Below, piece by piece: positions 1-10,875 of a stretch of DNA of 64,000 nt. Source of the stretch: Mesorhabditis belari (taxonomy: Eukaryota; Nematoda; Chromadorea; Rhabditida; Rhabditidae); the NCBI GenBank assembly GCA_958450365.1, contig CAUEEP010000478.1:1-64000 (forward strand), written 5' to 3'. The notes under the pieces were generated by a model. That model did no database searches and had not been told where the DNA came from. It saw only the letters and a list, made by a program, of their open reading frames with translations. The position numbers and the translations under genes were made by a program. The stretch's first letter is position 1. The number at the start of each line of letters is the position of its first letter.

Positions 1-189
1 AAATGCAGCCTTTCTGGCCCACTGATTCTTCAATATTGTATGACAAGATGAAAAAGAAGGAATGAGTGCTTCAGAGAGTGTCTTTGGAAATTCCCGTGCA
101 ATAAGTGCAATTTCAGTGCTAATCACTCGAATTCAGATCAAGATCTGTAAATCTCTAAGAATTGTACGTTTCATCATTACTCGGATTAG

Positions 190-870
190 TTTAAGGCTTT
201 TGAGGCTTTTTGAGGCTTTTGAAGTCTTTTGAAGGCCCGGTCAAGGCTTTTGAAGGCTTTTGAAGTCTTTTGAAGGCTCGTGAAGGCTTGTGAAGGCTTG
301 TGAAGGCTTGTGAAGGCTTGTGAAGGCTTGTGAAGGCTTGTGAAGGCTTGTGAAGGCTTTTGAAGTCTTTTGAAGGCCCGGTCAAGGCTTTTGAAGGCTT
401 TTGAAGTCTTTTGAAGGCCCGGTGAAGGCTTTTGAAGGCTTGTGAAGGCTTTTGAAGTCTTTTGAAGTCTTTTGAAGAATTTTGAAGGCTTTTGAAGGCT
501 TGTGAAGGCTTGTAAAGGCTTTTGAAGGCTCGTGAAGGCTCGTGAAGGCTCGTGAAGGCTCGTGAAGGCTTGTAAAGGCTTTTGAAGGCTCGTGAAGGCT
601 CGTGAAGGCTCGTGAAGGCTCGTGAAGGCTTGTAGAAGGCTTTTGAAGGCTCGTGAAGGCTCGTGAAGGCTTGTGAAGGCTTGTGAAGGCTTGTGAAGGC
701 TTTTGAAGGCTTGTGAAGACTTTTGAAGGCTCGTGAAGGCTCGTGAAGGCTTCTGGAGTCTTGTGAAGGCTTCTGGAGTCTTGTGAAGGCTTATGAAGGC
801 TTTTGAAGGTTTGTGGAGGCTTGTGCAGGTTTGTGAAGGCTTTTGAAGGCTTGTGAAGGCTTGTTCAAGC
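190..870. repeat. Minisatellite, ~10-bp GC-skewed unit
   Basis: Tandem array of a 10-11 bp unit, typically TTGTGAAGGC with variants CGTGAAGGCT and TTTGAAGGC. It contains longer higher-order blocks such as the repeated run ending in GAAGGCCCGGTCAAGG. Because the unit lacks stop codons, long frames on the minus strand read as a 10-residue peptide repeat (HKPSQAFTSL). This is a by-product of the repeat and not a gene. Confidence 0.95.
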
Positions 871-887
871 CTACTTATCAATAGCAT

Positions 888-1639
888 AAAACAAGTTTAT
901 ATCTTGAAAATTATTTGACCACAAGCTACACTCATTTTGGCCAGTAGTAGCTCTTAACTATGTCTGTGAGTCTACTGCAATTATGTCCACCATTTAGTCC
1001 GTGCTTTGTCCTATTGCCTTTTTCCTATTGGCTTTTGATCCCTTCCTCAATGAGTTTCTCAATTTTGAGCCGAATTATTGTTATTATATTTATATTATTG
1101 TTCTAGTGTTGATATTAAGCATATTTAGAGTTTATTTTGCCATGTACGAGCTCAAAAATTGTAAACGCACCCTCTCTAGCGCACTCATTTTCTCTGATTC
1201 TTTGAAAAGCTTCAAATTCACAAGCTAAAAACGAAAACTGACTTATTTTTTTATTTTTCTTAAAACACAAAACCCATTCACGATTCTTAGGCCGATTTCT
1301 TGGGCTTTCGGGGTTTTTTTTTGATAGGAATTTTCATGGATGGCGAAATGTTGGGGAAAAGGAGAAAGCCCGTTCAGTCTTTATTACCTTTCCCCTTTTT
1401 CTCTCTTTTCCAAATCCATCAACTGAACATTTCGAGTCATTCAAACACTCACTCTAGCTTGGTAACTAGACAACAAACATAACAATAATCCTTATTTAAA
1501 AGTATCCTTGAACTATTTTTGGAGTTGAAGAAAAAGACGTGCAACATAAGTGCTGTGCAAATATTGCCTAAATTAAAATGCTTATTAGTAAAATCTTTAC
1601 TTAAACAGAACTAGGCCAAAAGTAAAATTTTAAGGCCAG
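888..1639. other. AT-rich spacer, no gene seen
   Basis: No splice-consistent coding segment was found. A degenerate half of the dispersed palindromic MITE family (text like GTAAACGCACCCTCTCTAGC) occurs near 1157-1195. Confidence 0.5.
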
Positions 1640-2222
1640 ATCTTGAACCTTTCCAGGGCTTGAGCCTATCCAGATCCTGCCCCTTTCCAGATCCTGCCCC
1701 TTTCCAGGGCTTGAGCCTTTCCAGGTCCTGCCCCTTTCCAGATCCTGCCCCTTTCCAGGGCTTGAGCCTTTCCAGGTCCTGCCCCTTTCCAGGGCTTGAG
1801 CCCTTTCAGGTCCTGCCCCTTTCCAGGTCCTGCCCCTTTCCAGGTCCTGCCCCAGGTCCTGCCCCTTTCCAGGTCCTGCCCCTTTCCAGGTCCTGCCCCT
1901 TTCCAGTCCTGCCCCTTTCCAGGTCCTGCCCTTTCGAGGTCCTGCCCCAGGTCCTGCCCCTTTCCAGGTCCTGCCCCAGGTCCTGCCCCTTTCCAGGTCC
2001 TGCCCCAGGTCCTGCCCTTTCCAGGTCTGCCCCTTTCCAGGTCCTGCCCCTTTCCAGGTCCTGCCCCTTTCCAGGTCCTGCCCCTTCCAGGTCCTGCCCC
2101 TTTCCAGGTCCTGCCCCAGGTCCTGCCCCTTTCCAGGTCCTGCCCCAAGGTCCTGCCCCTTTCCAGGTCCTGCCCCTTTCCAGGGTCCTGCCCCTTTCCA
2201 GTCCTGCCCCTTTCCAGCTCTC
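1640..2222. repeat. Minisatellite, 18-bp pyrimidine-rich unit
   Basis: Array of CCTTTCCAGGTCCTGCCC units with 9-bp sub-units (CCAGGTCCTGCC without the CCTTTC half) and a variant class containing GGGCTTGAG at the left end. All six frames stay open over long stretches, giving repetitive Pro/Cys/Ser-rich pseudo-ORFs. Confidence 0.95.
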
Positions 2223-2345
2223 TAGCCACCAGAAATTCTGAGGAATTCCGGTATGAAAACGTTTTTAACGCTAACGCAGCTGAAAACTGCTTGTAATTTA
2301 ATATTTTAAACTCATATTTAAGATTTTTGAAGCATTGATAATATA

Positions 2346-2669
2346 CAGTGCCGCTCAAAGGTAATGCCAAGAAAGATATGACAGAAGGCTCGTTCTCGAA
2401 AGTAAAATCGAATCCTCGTTTAACGTTTATGAAAGTTGTTCAACACAAACGCTTAGGGGAGTCTTACTTTTGAGCGACCTTTCTTTTCTTTTTCTTTTTT
2501 TTTTTTTATGCCATATTTTAGAAAGCATTCAAAATGAGCTGAAACCAAAATGATTTATGCATGTTTATGAAAAATCTACATTTTGTTTTTAAACATATTA
2601 CTCTGTGCATTTGTTTTATATGACAAACCTGAAAAGTTTGAGGGGGGTCATTACCTTCGAGCGGCACTG
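2346..2669. mobile_element. MITE, 324 bp, 25-bp terminal inverted repeats, TA target
   Basis: The left end begins CAGTGCCGCTCAAAGGTAAT and the right end is its reverse complement with two mismatches. Both are flanked by TA (2344-2345 and 2670-2671). There is no coding capacity. The TA duplication and ends are typical of Tc1/mariner-mobilised miniature elements. Confidence 0.85.
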
Positions 2670-2808
2670 TATATAATATTTAAAACTCATGTAATGTTTT
2701 GTGATCGATCTGGAGATTGATTCGTCCTTTTAAATCGGGTTTAGAATTGAAAATTGAAACTCGGCCCGGTTTTTTGGCCTTCTTGAATCTTTAGCGCTAC
2801 TTGAATTA

Positions 2809-3331
2809 TTAGGTTGATGCATAAGTGTTTTTGTTCTTTTTCGTCTGCCGTTTCAAGCCAACAAATGCACGAATTAAACTACGGTTGATTTCATTAGAAA
2901 AAGCAATTATTTTTCTGCAAAAATAACATTAAAACGGGTTTAAAAATATTTAATGCCTGGATTTTCTTGAGAGTATGAAGTCGGGTAGTCAAAAAGGGCT
3001 AACTCGATGATGCGGTTTAGACACCTTAGCTAAAGAAAACCTATCTTCGTGTCAATAGATAAAAGATAGAACACAAAAAAGTTAGGTGTATAGACAAATT
3101 TTCAGAGAAATTCATTCAGCCAATTTTTCCGTAGAGTTTTTTATAGATTTTTACGAAAAAGGCGTTTTTCACTCTCCGAATTTGCTTGAAAGTGAACCGA
3201 AATTCATTTAAAAAGATGCGAATTGAACAAAAAACACTTTTTTTATAGAGCAAACTATAGATTAATTGGTGAATTTGTTACTTTTAACAGAAGTACGAAA
3301 CAAATGAAAAAAGACTTATGCATCAACCTAA
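2809..3331. mobile_element. Mariner-type MITE, family A, copy 1
   Basis: A 523-bp element starting TTAGGTTGATGCATAAGT and ending ACTTATGCATCAACCTAA, flanked by TA at 2807-2808 and 3332-3333. Its ends share TTAGGTTG with the mariner transposase remnants at 41.3, 60.2 and 63.4 kb, so those elements could have supplied the transposase (inference). Other copies are at 3491-3684 (partial), 16393-17000 (diverged), 44429-44588 (partial) and 51137-51649 (inverted). Confidence 0.88.
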
Positions 3332-3339
3332 TAGAAGCT

Positions 3340-3684
3340 TTAGATGGAGAACACTTCCAAATTTTGCCAAATAACACCGTTTCTTTTGGGTGCATCCTCT
3401 AACAAAGCCATTCGTTGAATACATCGCTGTAGTTTTTCTCATTGAAAATCAAAGGATAACGAGCTGAAAACGGAATTACGCCATCGCTGAGTTGTTTTAT
3501 AGATTTTTACGAAAAGGCGTTTTTCACTCTCGAATTTGCTTGAAAGTCAACCGAAATCCATTTAAAAGATGCAAATTGAACAAAAAACACTTTTTTATAG
3601 AGCAAACTATAGATTAATTGGTGAATTTGTTACTTTTTTAACAGAAGTACGAAAAAAACGAAAAGACTTATGCATCAACCTAAT
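3340..3684. mobile_element. Mariner debris and partial family A MITE
   Basis: 3340-3380 resembles the DGEHFQN-coding stretch of mariner transposases seen intact at about 41065 (DGEHFQ is readable). 3491-3684 is the right third of family A MITE, ending CATCAACCTAA before TA. Everything is decayed. Confidence 0.45.
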
Positions 3685-3699
3685 AGTGTAAAAGCTTAT

Positions 3700-4390
3700 G
3701 ATGACATCGCAAATTTTATTAACAGATTTAAAACCATTTACCTAACACATTCACGACGATCCAATGATCGCTGTGCTTTTTACTAATGACGATTTTTTTA
3801 GTCTCAACTCAACTTTTATTATTTTTGTTCTGTTATTCTGTTATTTCCTGCATTTTTGTTATTTATTTGGTAGAAAGTTCTTGTAACTTTATACTAGTTT
3901 TCAAGAAGAAATTCAACGCTATCGAATGACTATAATAGTTGAGTTTATCTTTGAATTTATCTTTTGAATTTGTCTTTGAATTTTCATCATCAGTAAAACA
4001 GTAACGACTACGCGACTTTACGCCCATTGTCGCTTGTGTTAAAAGGCTTAATTGAAGCTTTTATTCGATTCAAAATGCTAAACCCAATGCGCTCACAAAT
4101 TTCAGTAAACGTTTGTGAGAATTTTTCGGAGAAAAAGCAAAAAAAAATCTACCCTAACCCTTCTCAAATAACCACAACCATTAGACAAAACACAAAAAAT
4201 GGCCAAGATTTTTTTAGGTTTAGTCTTTTTGGAAATTTTCACGTTTTAACGATAATTTTCTTTTCCAAAGATCAACAGTTGTTCAAGTTTTTTGAGCTTT
4301 TACGTTTTTTTTAAAGCTTCTTTTCTCTTAGAAATATGAGTGACAGATCTTTTTCTCTTTTTTCGTCTCACCTTTGAAAGAGGAAAAGAA
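3700..4390. other. AT-rich spacer with a dispersed ~110-bp repeat
   Basis: No gene seen. About 3875-4010 (text ACTTTATACTAGTTTTCAAG, then CTATCGAATGACTATAATAG, then AGTAAAACAGTAACGACTAC) is a diverged copy of 54175-54295. The 95-aa frame at 4027-4314 has low-complexity AT-rich composition and no splice context. Confidence 0.5.
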
Positions 4391-4394
4391 ACAG

Positions 4395-4640
4395 TGAAAA
4401 TATGTAATAAGTAAGTAAAGAATAAGTAAAGGATAAGTAAAGGATAAGTAAAGGATAAGTAAAGGATAAGTAAAAGATAAGTAAAAGATAAGTAATAAGT
4501 AAGTAATAAGTAAGTAAAGGATAAGAAAAGGATAAGAAAAGGATAAGTAAAGAATAAGAAAGAACAAGTAAAGAAGTAAAGAATAAGTAAAGAATAAGTA
4601 AAGAATAAGTAAAGGATAAGTAAAGAAGTAAATAATAAAA
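4395..4640. repeat. Minisatellite, 10-bp unit AGTAAAGGATA-like
   Basis: Tandem units of roughly AAGTAAAGGAT with AAGAATAAGTA variants over about 245 bp. The apparent Tyr/Leu-rich minus-strand frames come from the array. Confidence 0.93.
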
Positions 4641-4738
4641 GTATTTAATGAATGAGGAAGTTTTGAAATCATTATAGATGAAATTTGATGAAAACGATTT
4701 ACTACCAACTCCGTGCCTTTTCCCGTCCATTTGCCATT

Positions 4739-4899
4739 GGCAATCTACGAATTTTGCTCGTCTCTTATCCAGTTTTGTTCTAAAGAAACTTGCTTTTACT
4801 TTCATTCGATAGAAAATTTGATTTCTAGTCGACTGAAGGTAAATTCGACGTTTTTTTCATCAAATCCAGCTAAGATACAAGCAAAATTCGTAGATTGCC
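4739..4899. mobile_element. Small MITE, 161 bp, 20-bp perfect inverted repeats
   Basis: Ends are GGCAATCTACGAATTTTGCT and its exact reverse complement. There is no coding capacity. The right tip sequence (GATTGCC) continues into the tandem repeat that follows, suggesting that array grew from the element end (inference). Confidence 0.75.
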
Positions 4900-4966
4900 A
4901 ATTCTAGATTGCTAATTCTAGATTGCCAATTCTAGATTGCCAGTTCTAGATTGCCAATTCTAGATT
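4889..4966. repeat. Short tandem array, ~17-bp unit ATTGCCAATTCTAG
   Basis: Four to five copies of TAGATTGCCAATTC, overlapping the right tip of the MITE at 4739-4899 and running into the next array. Confidence 0.85.
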
Positions 4967-5668
4967 TGGATTGGAACCGTATTGGAAGCGTATTGGCACC
5001 GTATTGGCACCCTATTGGAAGCGTATGGGAACCGTATTGGAACCGTATTGGAAGCGTATTGGAACCGTATTGGAACCGTATTGGAACCGTATTGGCACCG
5101 TATTGGCACCGTATTGGAAGCGTATGGGAACCGTATTGGAACCGTATTGGAAGCGTATTGGAACCGCATTGGAAGCGTATTGGAACCGTATTGGAACCGT
5201 ATTGGAAGCGTATTGGAACCGTATTGGAAGCGTATTGGAACCGTATTGGAACCGTATTGGAACCGTATTGGAAGCGTATGGGAACCTTATTGGAACCGTA
5301 TTGGAAGCGTATTGGAACCGTATTGGAACCGTATTGGAACCGTATTGGAAGCGTATGGGAACCGTATGGGAACCGTATTGGAACCGTATTGGAAGCGTAT
5401 TGGAACCGTATTGGAACCGTATTGGAACCGTATTGGAAGCGTATTGGAACCGCATTGGAAGCGTATTGGAAGCGTATTGGAAGCGTATGGGAACCTTATT
5501 GGAACCGTATTGGAAGCGTATTGGAACCGTATTGGAACCGTATTGGAAGCGTATTGGAAGCGTATGGGAACCTTATTGGAACCTTATTGGAACCGTATTG
5601 GAAGCGTATTGGAACCGTATTGGCACTGTATTAGAGCCGTATTGGAAGCGTATTGGAGCCGTATTAGA
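4966..5668. repeat. Minisatellite, 11-bp unit GTATTGGAACC
   Basis: About 700 bp of an 11-bp monomer with two main variants (ATTGGAACCGT and ATTGGAAGCGT) plus ATTGGCACCGT and ATGGGAACCGT. The unit is stop-free in several frames, so frames of 220-240 aa (WNRIGSVLEPY repeats) appear on both strands; they are not genes. A related monomer forms the array at 46.98-47.29 kb. Confidence 0.96.
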
Positions 5669-5699
5669 TCAAAATAGGAAGCTAATTAACAATTAACAA

Positions 5700-6490
5700 A
5701 TTGTATAATCATGTAAATCAATAAAAAATGAGTATTTCAGTGCACTAGAAAGATGCGTTTAGAAATTTCGACACAAAGTACACTGGCTTTCGTTTATTTT
5801 AACACAAATAACTTTCCATACACAAATAACTTTCCGTATATCACTAATTTCGACAAATTTTCTCTCAATTTTTGCTTTTTGTTTGTTTATTTGAGTGAAT
5901 TTTAAGAGCTCTATGCAAAAAGAAAACTCTTTTCCTTGTAATTTCTTTCTTTTTTCAGAAAAAGGCTTAATTTTCTTGCCCTTCCGTTCTTGACAACATT
6001 TCCCGAGTTTCCCATGCTTTTCACTGAGAAATTCTTTATGAAAAAAGAAAGTTTACTCTTAATTGAAGAACGTAATCTATGCTTATTGCTTATTTTTAGA
6101 TTCAAAATTGCTTTTCTTGTTCTTTGCTGCTTTTCTTGTTTTGTCTGAAAGCTCTAAAAGCTCTAAAACTTTTTGTACTTGACTTTACTGAAGAAAACTA
6201 TTGGGTTGGTGAGTTGAAAACTGCCGGCTATGTGATGATTGTCAGATTTACTCTAGATCTTTTTTTAGATTTTAATCCTTTTCATCTATTGTTTTCGATT
6301 TTCTTTGATCTAGACATGATAAGCTAAGTGATCTAGATAGATCTAGATAGATCTTTCCTTTGGATAAGTGCCCTTGACAAGAACCCTTTAATAGCCTGTA
6401 GTTAGCTCATAGGGTTTTTGAAACTACTCTAAACATAGAAAATCCGTCAATCCGTAGCTGGGTCACTTGTTTTTCGACTTTTACAATCTA
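5700..6490. other. Spacer; single end of family B element
   Basis: No gene recognised. At about 6199-6228 a lone end of family B (TTGGGTTGGTGAGTTGAAAA) occurs without a partner. Runs of AGATCTAGAT are near 6330-6355. Confidence 0.5.
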
Positions 6491-7034
6491 TTGGGTTGGT
6501 GAATTGAAAACTGCCGGACTTTGAACTAAAATTTATTCAACATAAAACCATCAATTCATTCCAAATAATTTCCATTATTATTGACGACTTCTGCTCATTT
6601 TATAGGCAATTTAAGTTCCTCTTTCGTAGTAGGATTCTGGTTTGTGTGTGAGACAAGTGTGAGACTCAAAAATGGAGGACTGGAGATGTCGAGATGTCCC
6701 AGTTTGAGCATTTGAGCACTTTCTTCAAAAGAAACCCATTTTGGCGTCAATGGAAAAGTTGTAGAGAATCAAAAATTAGGCTTATAACCAAATTTCCAAA
6801 AGATACGCTTAGTAGTTTCGCTTAAAATGCAAGTTTTGTTGCAAGTTTTGTGAAGATTCGTAAATTTGCCATTTCTTGAAAACCAGTTTTTGAATCGTTC
6901 TGAAAATTTGGATATAAGCTTAATTTTTGATTCTCTACAACTTTTCTATTGACACCAGAATGGGTTTCTTTTGAAGAAAGTGCTCAAACTGCCACATATG
7001 ACAATAGCCCGCAGTTTTCAATTCACCAATCCAA
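6491..7034. mobile_element. Internally deleted mariner, family B, copy 1
   Basis: A 544-bp element, TTGGGTTGGTGAATTGAAAA to its inverted copy, flanked by TA (6489-6490 and 7035-7036). The left part, read on the minus strand, still encodes a mariner C-terminus ending in NNNGNY plus two residues and a stop. The interior is an ~80-bp inverted repeat (CAAAAGAAACCCATTTTGG and complement). Sister copies are at 38280-38826 and 54481-55027. Confidence 0.85.
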
Positions 7035-7039
7035 TAGCT

Positions 7040-8230
7040 TTCAAGCTTTTTCCTTTTGACTCAATTCCTTATTTTGTTGCTGGAAAAATGGGGGATTAAG
7101 TGCGTCAGAAAGTGAGCCTTTTTCTTGAGCAAAAAGTTGAGCTAGAGAACTTTGAATCGTTTAATTTTGAAGAATAGATTTATTTGAACAAAAAGCAAGA
7201 AGAATTGGATTTGGATGAGACTAGAATTAGCTCTAGATTTGATTTAAGAGCTGCAAATCTTTACTGCTTATTAGCTACGATAGTTCTTGTACTTGTTAGC
7301 TACGGTAGTTCTATAAAAGGTAAGGGATCTGATGTTATCTTTATCTTTCCTTATCTTTCCTTATCTTTCCTTATCTTTCTTTATCTTCTTTATCTTTCTT
7401 TATCTTTCGCTATCTAAAAAACCAGCTTATAACCAGGAAAAAGACTAATTTCTGCGTTCTTTCTTTCTCCTCCTTTTCTAAAAGCAGCATTTGGCCCACT
7501 ACTTTGAGTAGAGATCAAGTCAAATTTGGGTAAACCGTATAGCGAATTAGTAGGCTAACTACCTTAGCCCAGAGATTTAAAAAATATAATATAGATAGGG
7601 TAGAGAAGTCACTCTTGATTCATACTTGAGAAAAGGAGTAGAAAGAGAAAGAGAAAGAGAAAGAGAAAGCGAAAGAGAAAGAGAGTGGCTTTCCTTGTGA
7701 AAACCAAAACTGAATGGATTTTCTTAAATTGTTTGGCTAAATTGCTGTTGTTAATGATGCATAATTCAATACAAAACACTTTCTGAACTCTCAAAACTCT
7801 CAAATCGATTCTCATAACTTTTTCCTTCAAGCAGTACTTGATTTTTTTCTGAATTCCCACTCAAGAGCAATGTTCGATGAGAGAAACTTATGGAGATATG
7901 TTTTGAGACGTTTTTATAAGAGAATTTTGACAACACAGCAAAGCCACTTCACACGCCTTTTTGCTTTACATAAACCCCCAAGGGACACCCAGAGACCCCC
8001 ACAAAAATCTCTTACCCTTCAGCCTCTCTTTCTAGCTACTACCGCTTGATTTTTGTTTCTTGTAACTTGTAGAATAGGCTTGTAAATTCAAATTGATTAG
8101 TCTTTGTCGTATTACTCTTTTACTGTTATTGTTGTGCTCAAATAGACGAATCTTTCTTGAGCACTGAATTCTTCATTTTTCTCGCAACACTTTCGAGAAA
8201 CTCTTTTAGATAATTTAACTAATATTCTTA
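7040..8230. other. Spacer with simple repeats
   Basis: Contains (TTATCTTTCC)n at about 7340-7407 and (GAAAGA)n at about 7630-7690. Fragments of the dispersed palindromic MITE (GTGCGTCAGAAAG at about 7099; CAAATAGACGAATCTTTCTT near 8140) are present. No gene could be supported. Confidence 0.5.
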
Positions 8231-8267
8231 AAGAGATAATGGGTAGATAATAGATAATAATAGATAA

Positions 8268-8645
8268 TCTACTATATATAAAAGAGCTGTGTCTGTCTGT
8301 CTGTTTGCCTGTCTGTCTGTCTATCTATCTGTCTGTCTGTGTGCACTCCTCCTCATCCAGTTGGCCATTTCAAATAACTTATAGTTCGTTTGGCTTTGAA
8401 TTCCATGTAGTTGTTCAGCATCTTTTGAAATTTTCAAAAAACCAAACTTGCCGACGCGCGCCTGAGTCGAACTCGGATCGTGTAGGCTTGAGACAAGTGC
8501 GCTCGCACTGCGCCATTTATCGGCCGAGTGGTTAACGCGCGCATCTCTCAAACGAACGGCAGAGAGAGGTTCGGGTTCGACTCCTCTTGCCCGAGTCTGT
8601 CTGTCTGTCTGTCTATCTGTCAGATAGACAGACACTCCTCTTGCC
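8268..8645. mobile_element. tRNA-derived / Helitron-like non-coding element
   Basis: Starts with CTACTATATATAAAAGAGCTG followed by (TGTC)n. It contains two tRNA-like promoter pairs facing opposite ways. On plus, an A-box-like GGCCGAGTGGTTAACGC (about 8522) comes with a B-box-like GGGTTCGACTCC (about 8573). On minus, TGGCGCAGTGCGAGC comes with GAGTTCGACTC (8517 down to about 8463). A second (CTGT)n run inverts on itself near 8600-8632. The start resembles TC-TATATATAAA Helitron 5' ends and the boxes resemble SINEs, so the class is uncertain. Confidence 0.5.
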
Positions 8646-8745
8646 CGAGTCGAACTCCTCCCTCCTCTTCGACTGCCTCTGCCGCCAATTCTTTTACTTT
8701 TTACTCCAAAAATTTCACGCAGATCTCTGCGGTTCTAAACCTTAC

Positions 8746-8927
8746 TTTGTCTTTCTTCCAGCTTCTCCCTCAGTGATCAAGCACCGCCAAAAGGGCAATT
8801 TGTCAGCCAAAGTGTCCACGCGTTTCGAGTAATCCTGTGCCTTTTGGGCTCTCTTCAGCCTTGTCCTGCGGCTCATTTCAAATATTTTCCATCTCCCATC
8901 GGGATTCGATGATGGATCTCCTTTCCG
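8746..8927 (-). CDS. Isolated coding exon, unknown protein
   Basis: Minus-strand exon of 182 nt between a good acceptor (GGGTTTCAG, just above 8927) and a good donor (GTAAGG, below 8746). It encodes 60 codons with one split codon. The peptide is basic and includes MSRRTRLKRAQKAQ and DTLADKLPFWRCLI. Composition and codon use look coding, unlike the surrounding repeats. A possible next exon (AATTGGCGGCAGAGGC, about 8646-8685) runs straight into the tRNA-like element, so the gene may be truncated by it. I do not recognise the family. It could be a live gene whose other exons I cannot place or a gene fragment. Confidence 0.45.
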
Positions 8928-8979
8928 CTGAAACCCCGTGCGTGATTGATTGTGTTTTTGTGTGAACAATGTCACAAAA

Positions 8980-9955
8980 AAACATCAAGGAATCGAGTGT
9001 GGCAGAAAGGTTGTTTTTACGCGCAATTACAAGCCACAAAGAACAATTGAATGTACTGTTGTGCTCAAAAACGTAAACGCATTCCCTTTAGTGGATTAAA
9101 TTCATCGTTTTTCTCGTGACATCAAGTCAGGACGGATAACGAGGCTCATTTTTCTCAATCTAGCCTACACTAGTAGATTTTAATCCCAGATAGGTTTGAT
9201 TCGGCTAAATCTGAAATCAAAATGAAATCCAATACCTACCAGGTCCATATCTAGGCTCACAAGTGAATTCAGATCACCAAATCCATCAGGTAACTAAGAT
9301 CTTGCCGGAAGTGAGACTATTCCAAAATAAAGCTATAACGATAGCTATAACGATAGCTATAAGATAAAGCTATAACGATTCGCCCAATCTGACCAGGGAT
9401 AATCTCTTAGTTAAAAATTAGACTCAAAGTTTGTGATAACACTTGATATTGATTGTTTTGATAACAATACTTTTGATAAAACTCTTTTCAATTCAAGAAA
9501 ACCAAGTTCATCAGGTCTAAACCAAGTCTAAACCAAGTCTAAACCAAGTCTATCTAAATCTAAACCAAACCAGGTCTAAACCAAGTCTAAACCAAGTCTA
9601 AACCAGGTCTAAACCAAGTCTAAACCAGGTCTAAAATCTGGGCCACACCTGGCCAATCCTCTCCCTAAATCTATCAACTTATCTCCGCATTTTCTTTCCC
9701 ATTCTTTCCCATTCTTTTCATATTTGTTTCTTCTTTTCTTTCTCAGAGACTCAACTCGATCCTCCCCTTTTCCCCCTCTTGTTAGAGTGTGAAATATTGG
9801 GTCTCATCCCCGAGACTTTGACGGATTTCCTCCACTTTTCTCCTCATTTTTTTTGCAATACTTTGCTAGATTGCTTTTTTTTCTTTGATGATTAAATATT
9901 ATCGATTTTATCTTAACAAGATTTGGCTAGAAGAATTAGGTATAGGTTTTTGAAC
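8980..9955. other. Spacer with AACCAAGTCTA tandem array
   Basis: A short array of CTAAACCAAGT units lies at about 9525-9640, and AACGATAGCTATA repeats at about 9335-9375. A MITE half is near 9055-9120. No gene seen. Confidence 0.55.
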
Positions 9956-9959
9956 TTTT

Positions 9960-10690
9960 CAAATGTAAAAAGAAATCTTTGTATTTTTGTAAAAGCAGTT
10001 TTATAGTTTTGTAAGTAAAGTTTTATAGTTTTGTAAGCGAAATTTGATAGTTTTGTTTCGTTTTATAAAGAAAGTTTTATGGTTTTACTGAGTTTTATAG
10101 CTTGCAAGTAAAGTTTTATAGCTTTTTTAAGTAAAGTTTTATAGTTTTACAGCTTGTAAGCAAATTTTTAGAGCTTGCAAGTAAAGTTTTATAGCTTTTT
10201 TAAGTAAAGTTTTATAGTTTTACAGCTTGTAAGCAAATTTTTAGAGCTTGCAAGTAAAGTTTTACAGCTTTTAAGTAAAGTTTTATAAGTTTACCTAGTT
10301 TTATAGTTTTATAAATAAAGTTTTATAGTTTTACTGAGTTTTATAAACAAAGTTTTATAGTTTTACTTAGTTTTATAGCTTGCAAGTAAAGTTTTATATC
10401 TTTTGAGCAAAGTTTTAAAGCTTTTAAATAAAGTTTTATAGTTTTACTTAGTTTTATAGTTTTGTAAGCAAAGTTTTTTAGCTTTTAAGGCAATTTTTAG
10501 AGCTTTTAGGTAAAGTTTTATGGGTTTACCTAGTTTTATAGTTTTATAAATAAAGTTTTATAGTTTTACTGAGTTTTATAAACAAAGTTTTATAGTTTTA
10601 CTTAGTTTTATAGCTTGTAAGTAAAGTTTTATAGTTTTATAAACAAACTTTTATAGTTTTCTTTAGTTTTCTAGCTTTATAAACAATGTT
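9960..10690. repeat. Degenerate AT-rich array (AAGTTTTATAG unit)
   Basis: About 730 bp built from AAGTTTTATAGTTTT with spacers TACTGAGTT and GCTTGTAAGTA. It has a longer irregular period and lies just upstream of the first exon of the large plus-strand gene. Confidence 0.85.
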
Positions 10691-10812
10691 TTAATAGCTT
10701 TCCTTTTTTTTTTTAAACCTTTATCTATTCAATTTTTTTCCCTGATCTGTTCAACGATTTTTAGGAAAAACAAAAGCTATGAAAAGAGGGAAAAACGTCG
10801 AATGAATGAGCG

Positions 10813-10875
10813 ATGGATTTGATGAAAAGATTGAGTTGTTTCCTCCTGTTATTACCCTTTTTGGTGGTGGCTGAG
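10813..10875 (+). CDS. Exon 1 of the large membrane protein: signal peptide
   Basis: The ATG at 10813 opens MDLMKRLSCFLLLLPFLVVA, a textbook signal peptide, and the exon ends GCTGAG before GTGAGT (phase 0). An upstream in-line ATG at 10804 is in another frame. The next exon begins GATCCATGC, giving AE-DPCKSRC, so cleavage probably lies near Ala-Glu. Intron 1 (10876-15062) is 4.2 kb and filled with LINE tails, arrays, tRNA-like elements and a Tc1/mariner element. Confidence 0.8.

Noticed and set aside
190..2370. Open frames of 166-234 aa on both strands
   Set aside because: They lie wholly in 10- and 18-bp stop-free tandem arrays, are low-complexity and are open on both strands at once.
4951..5696. 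Five overlapping 147-241 aa frames (WNRIGSVLEPY repeats)
   Set aside because: Generated by an 11-bp minisatellite; the same peptide appears in several frames.
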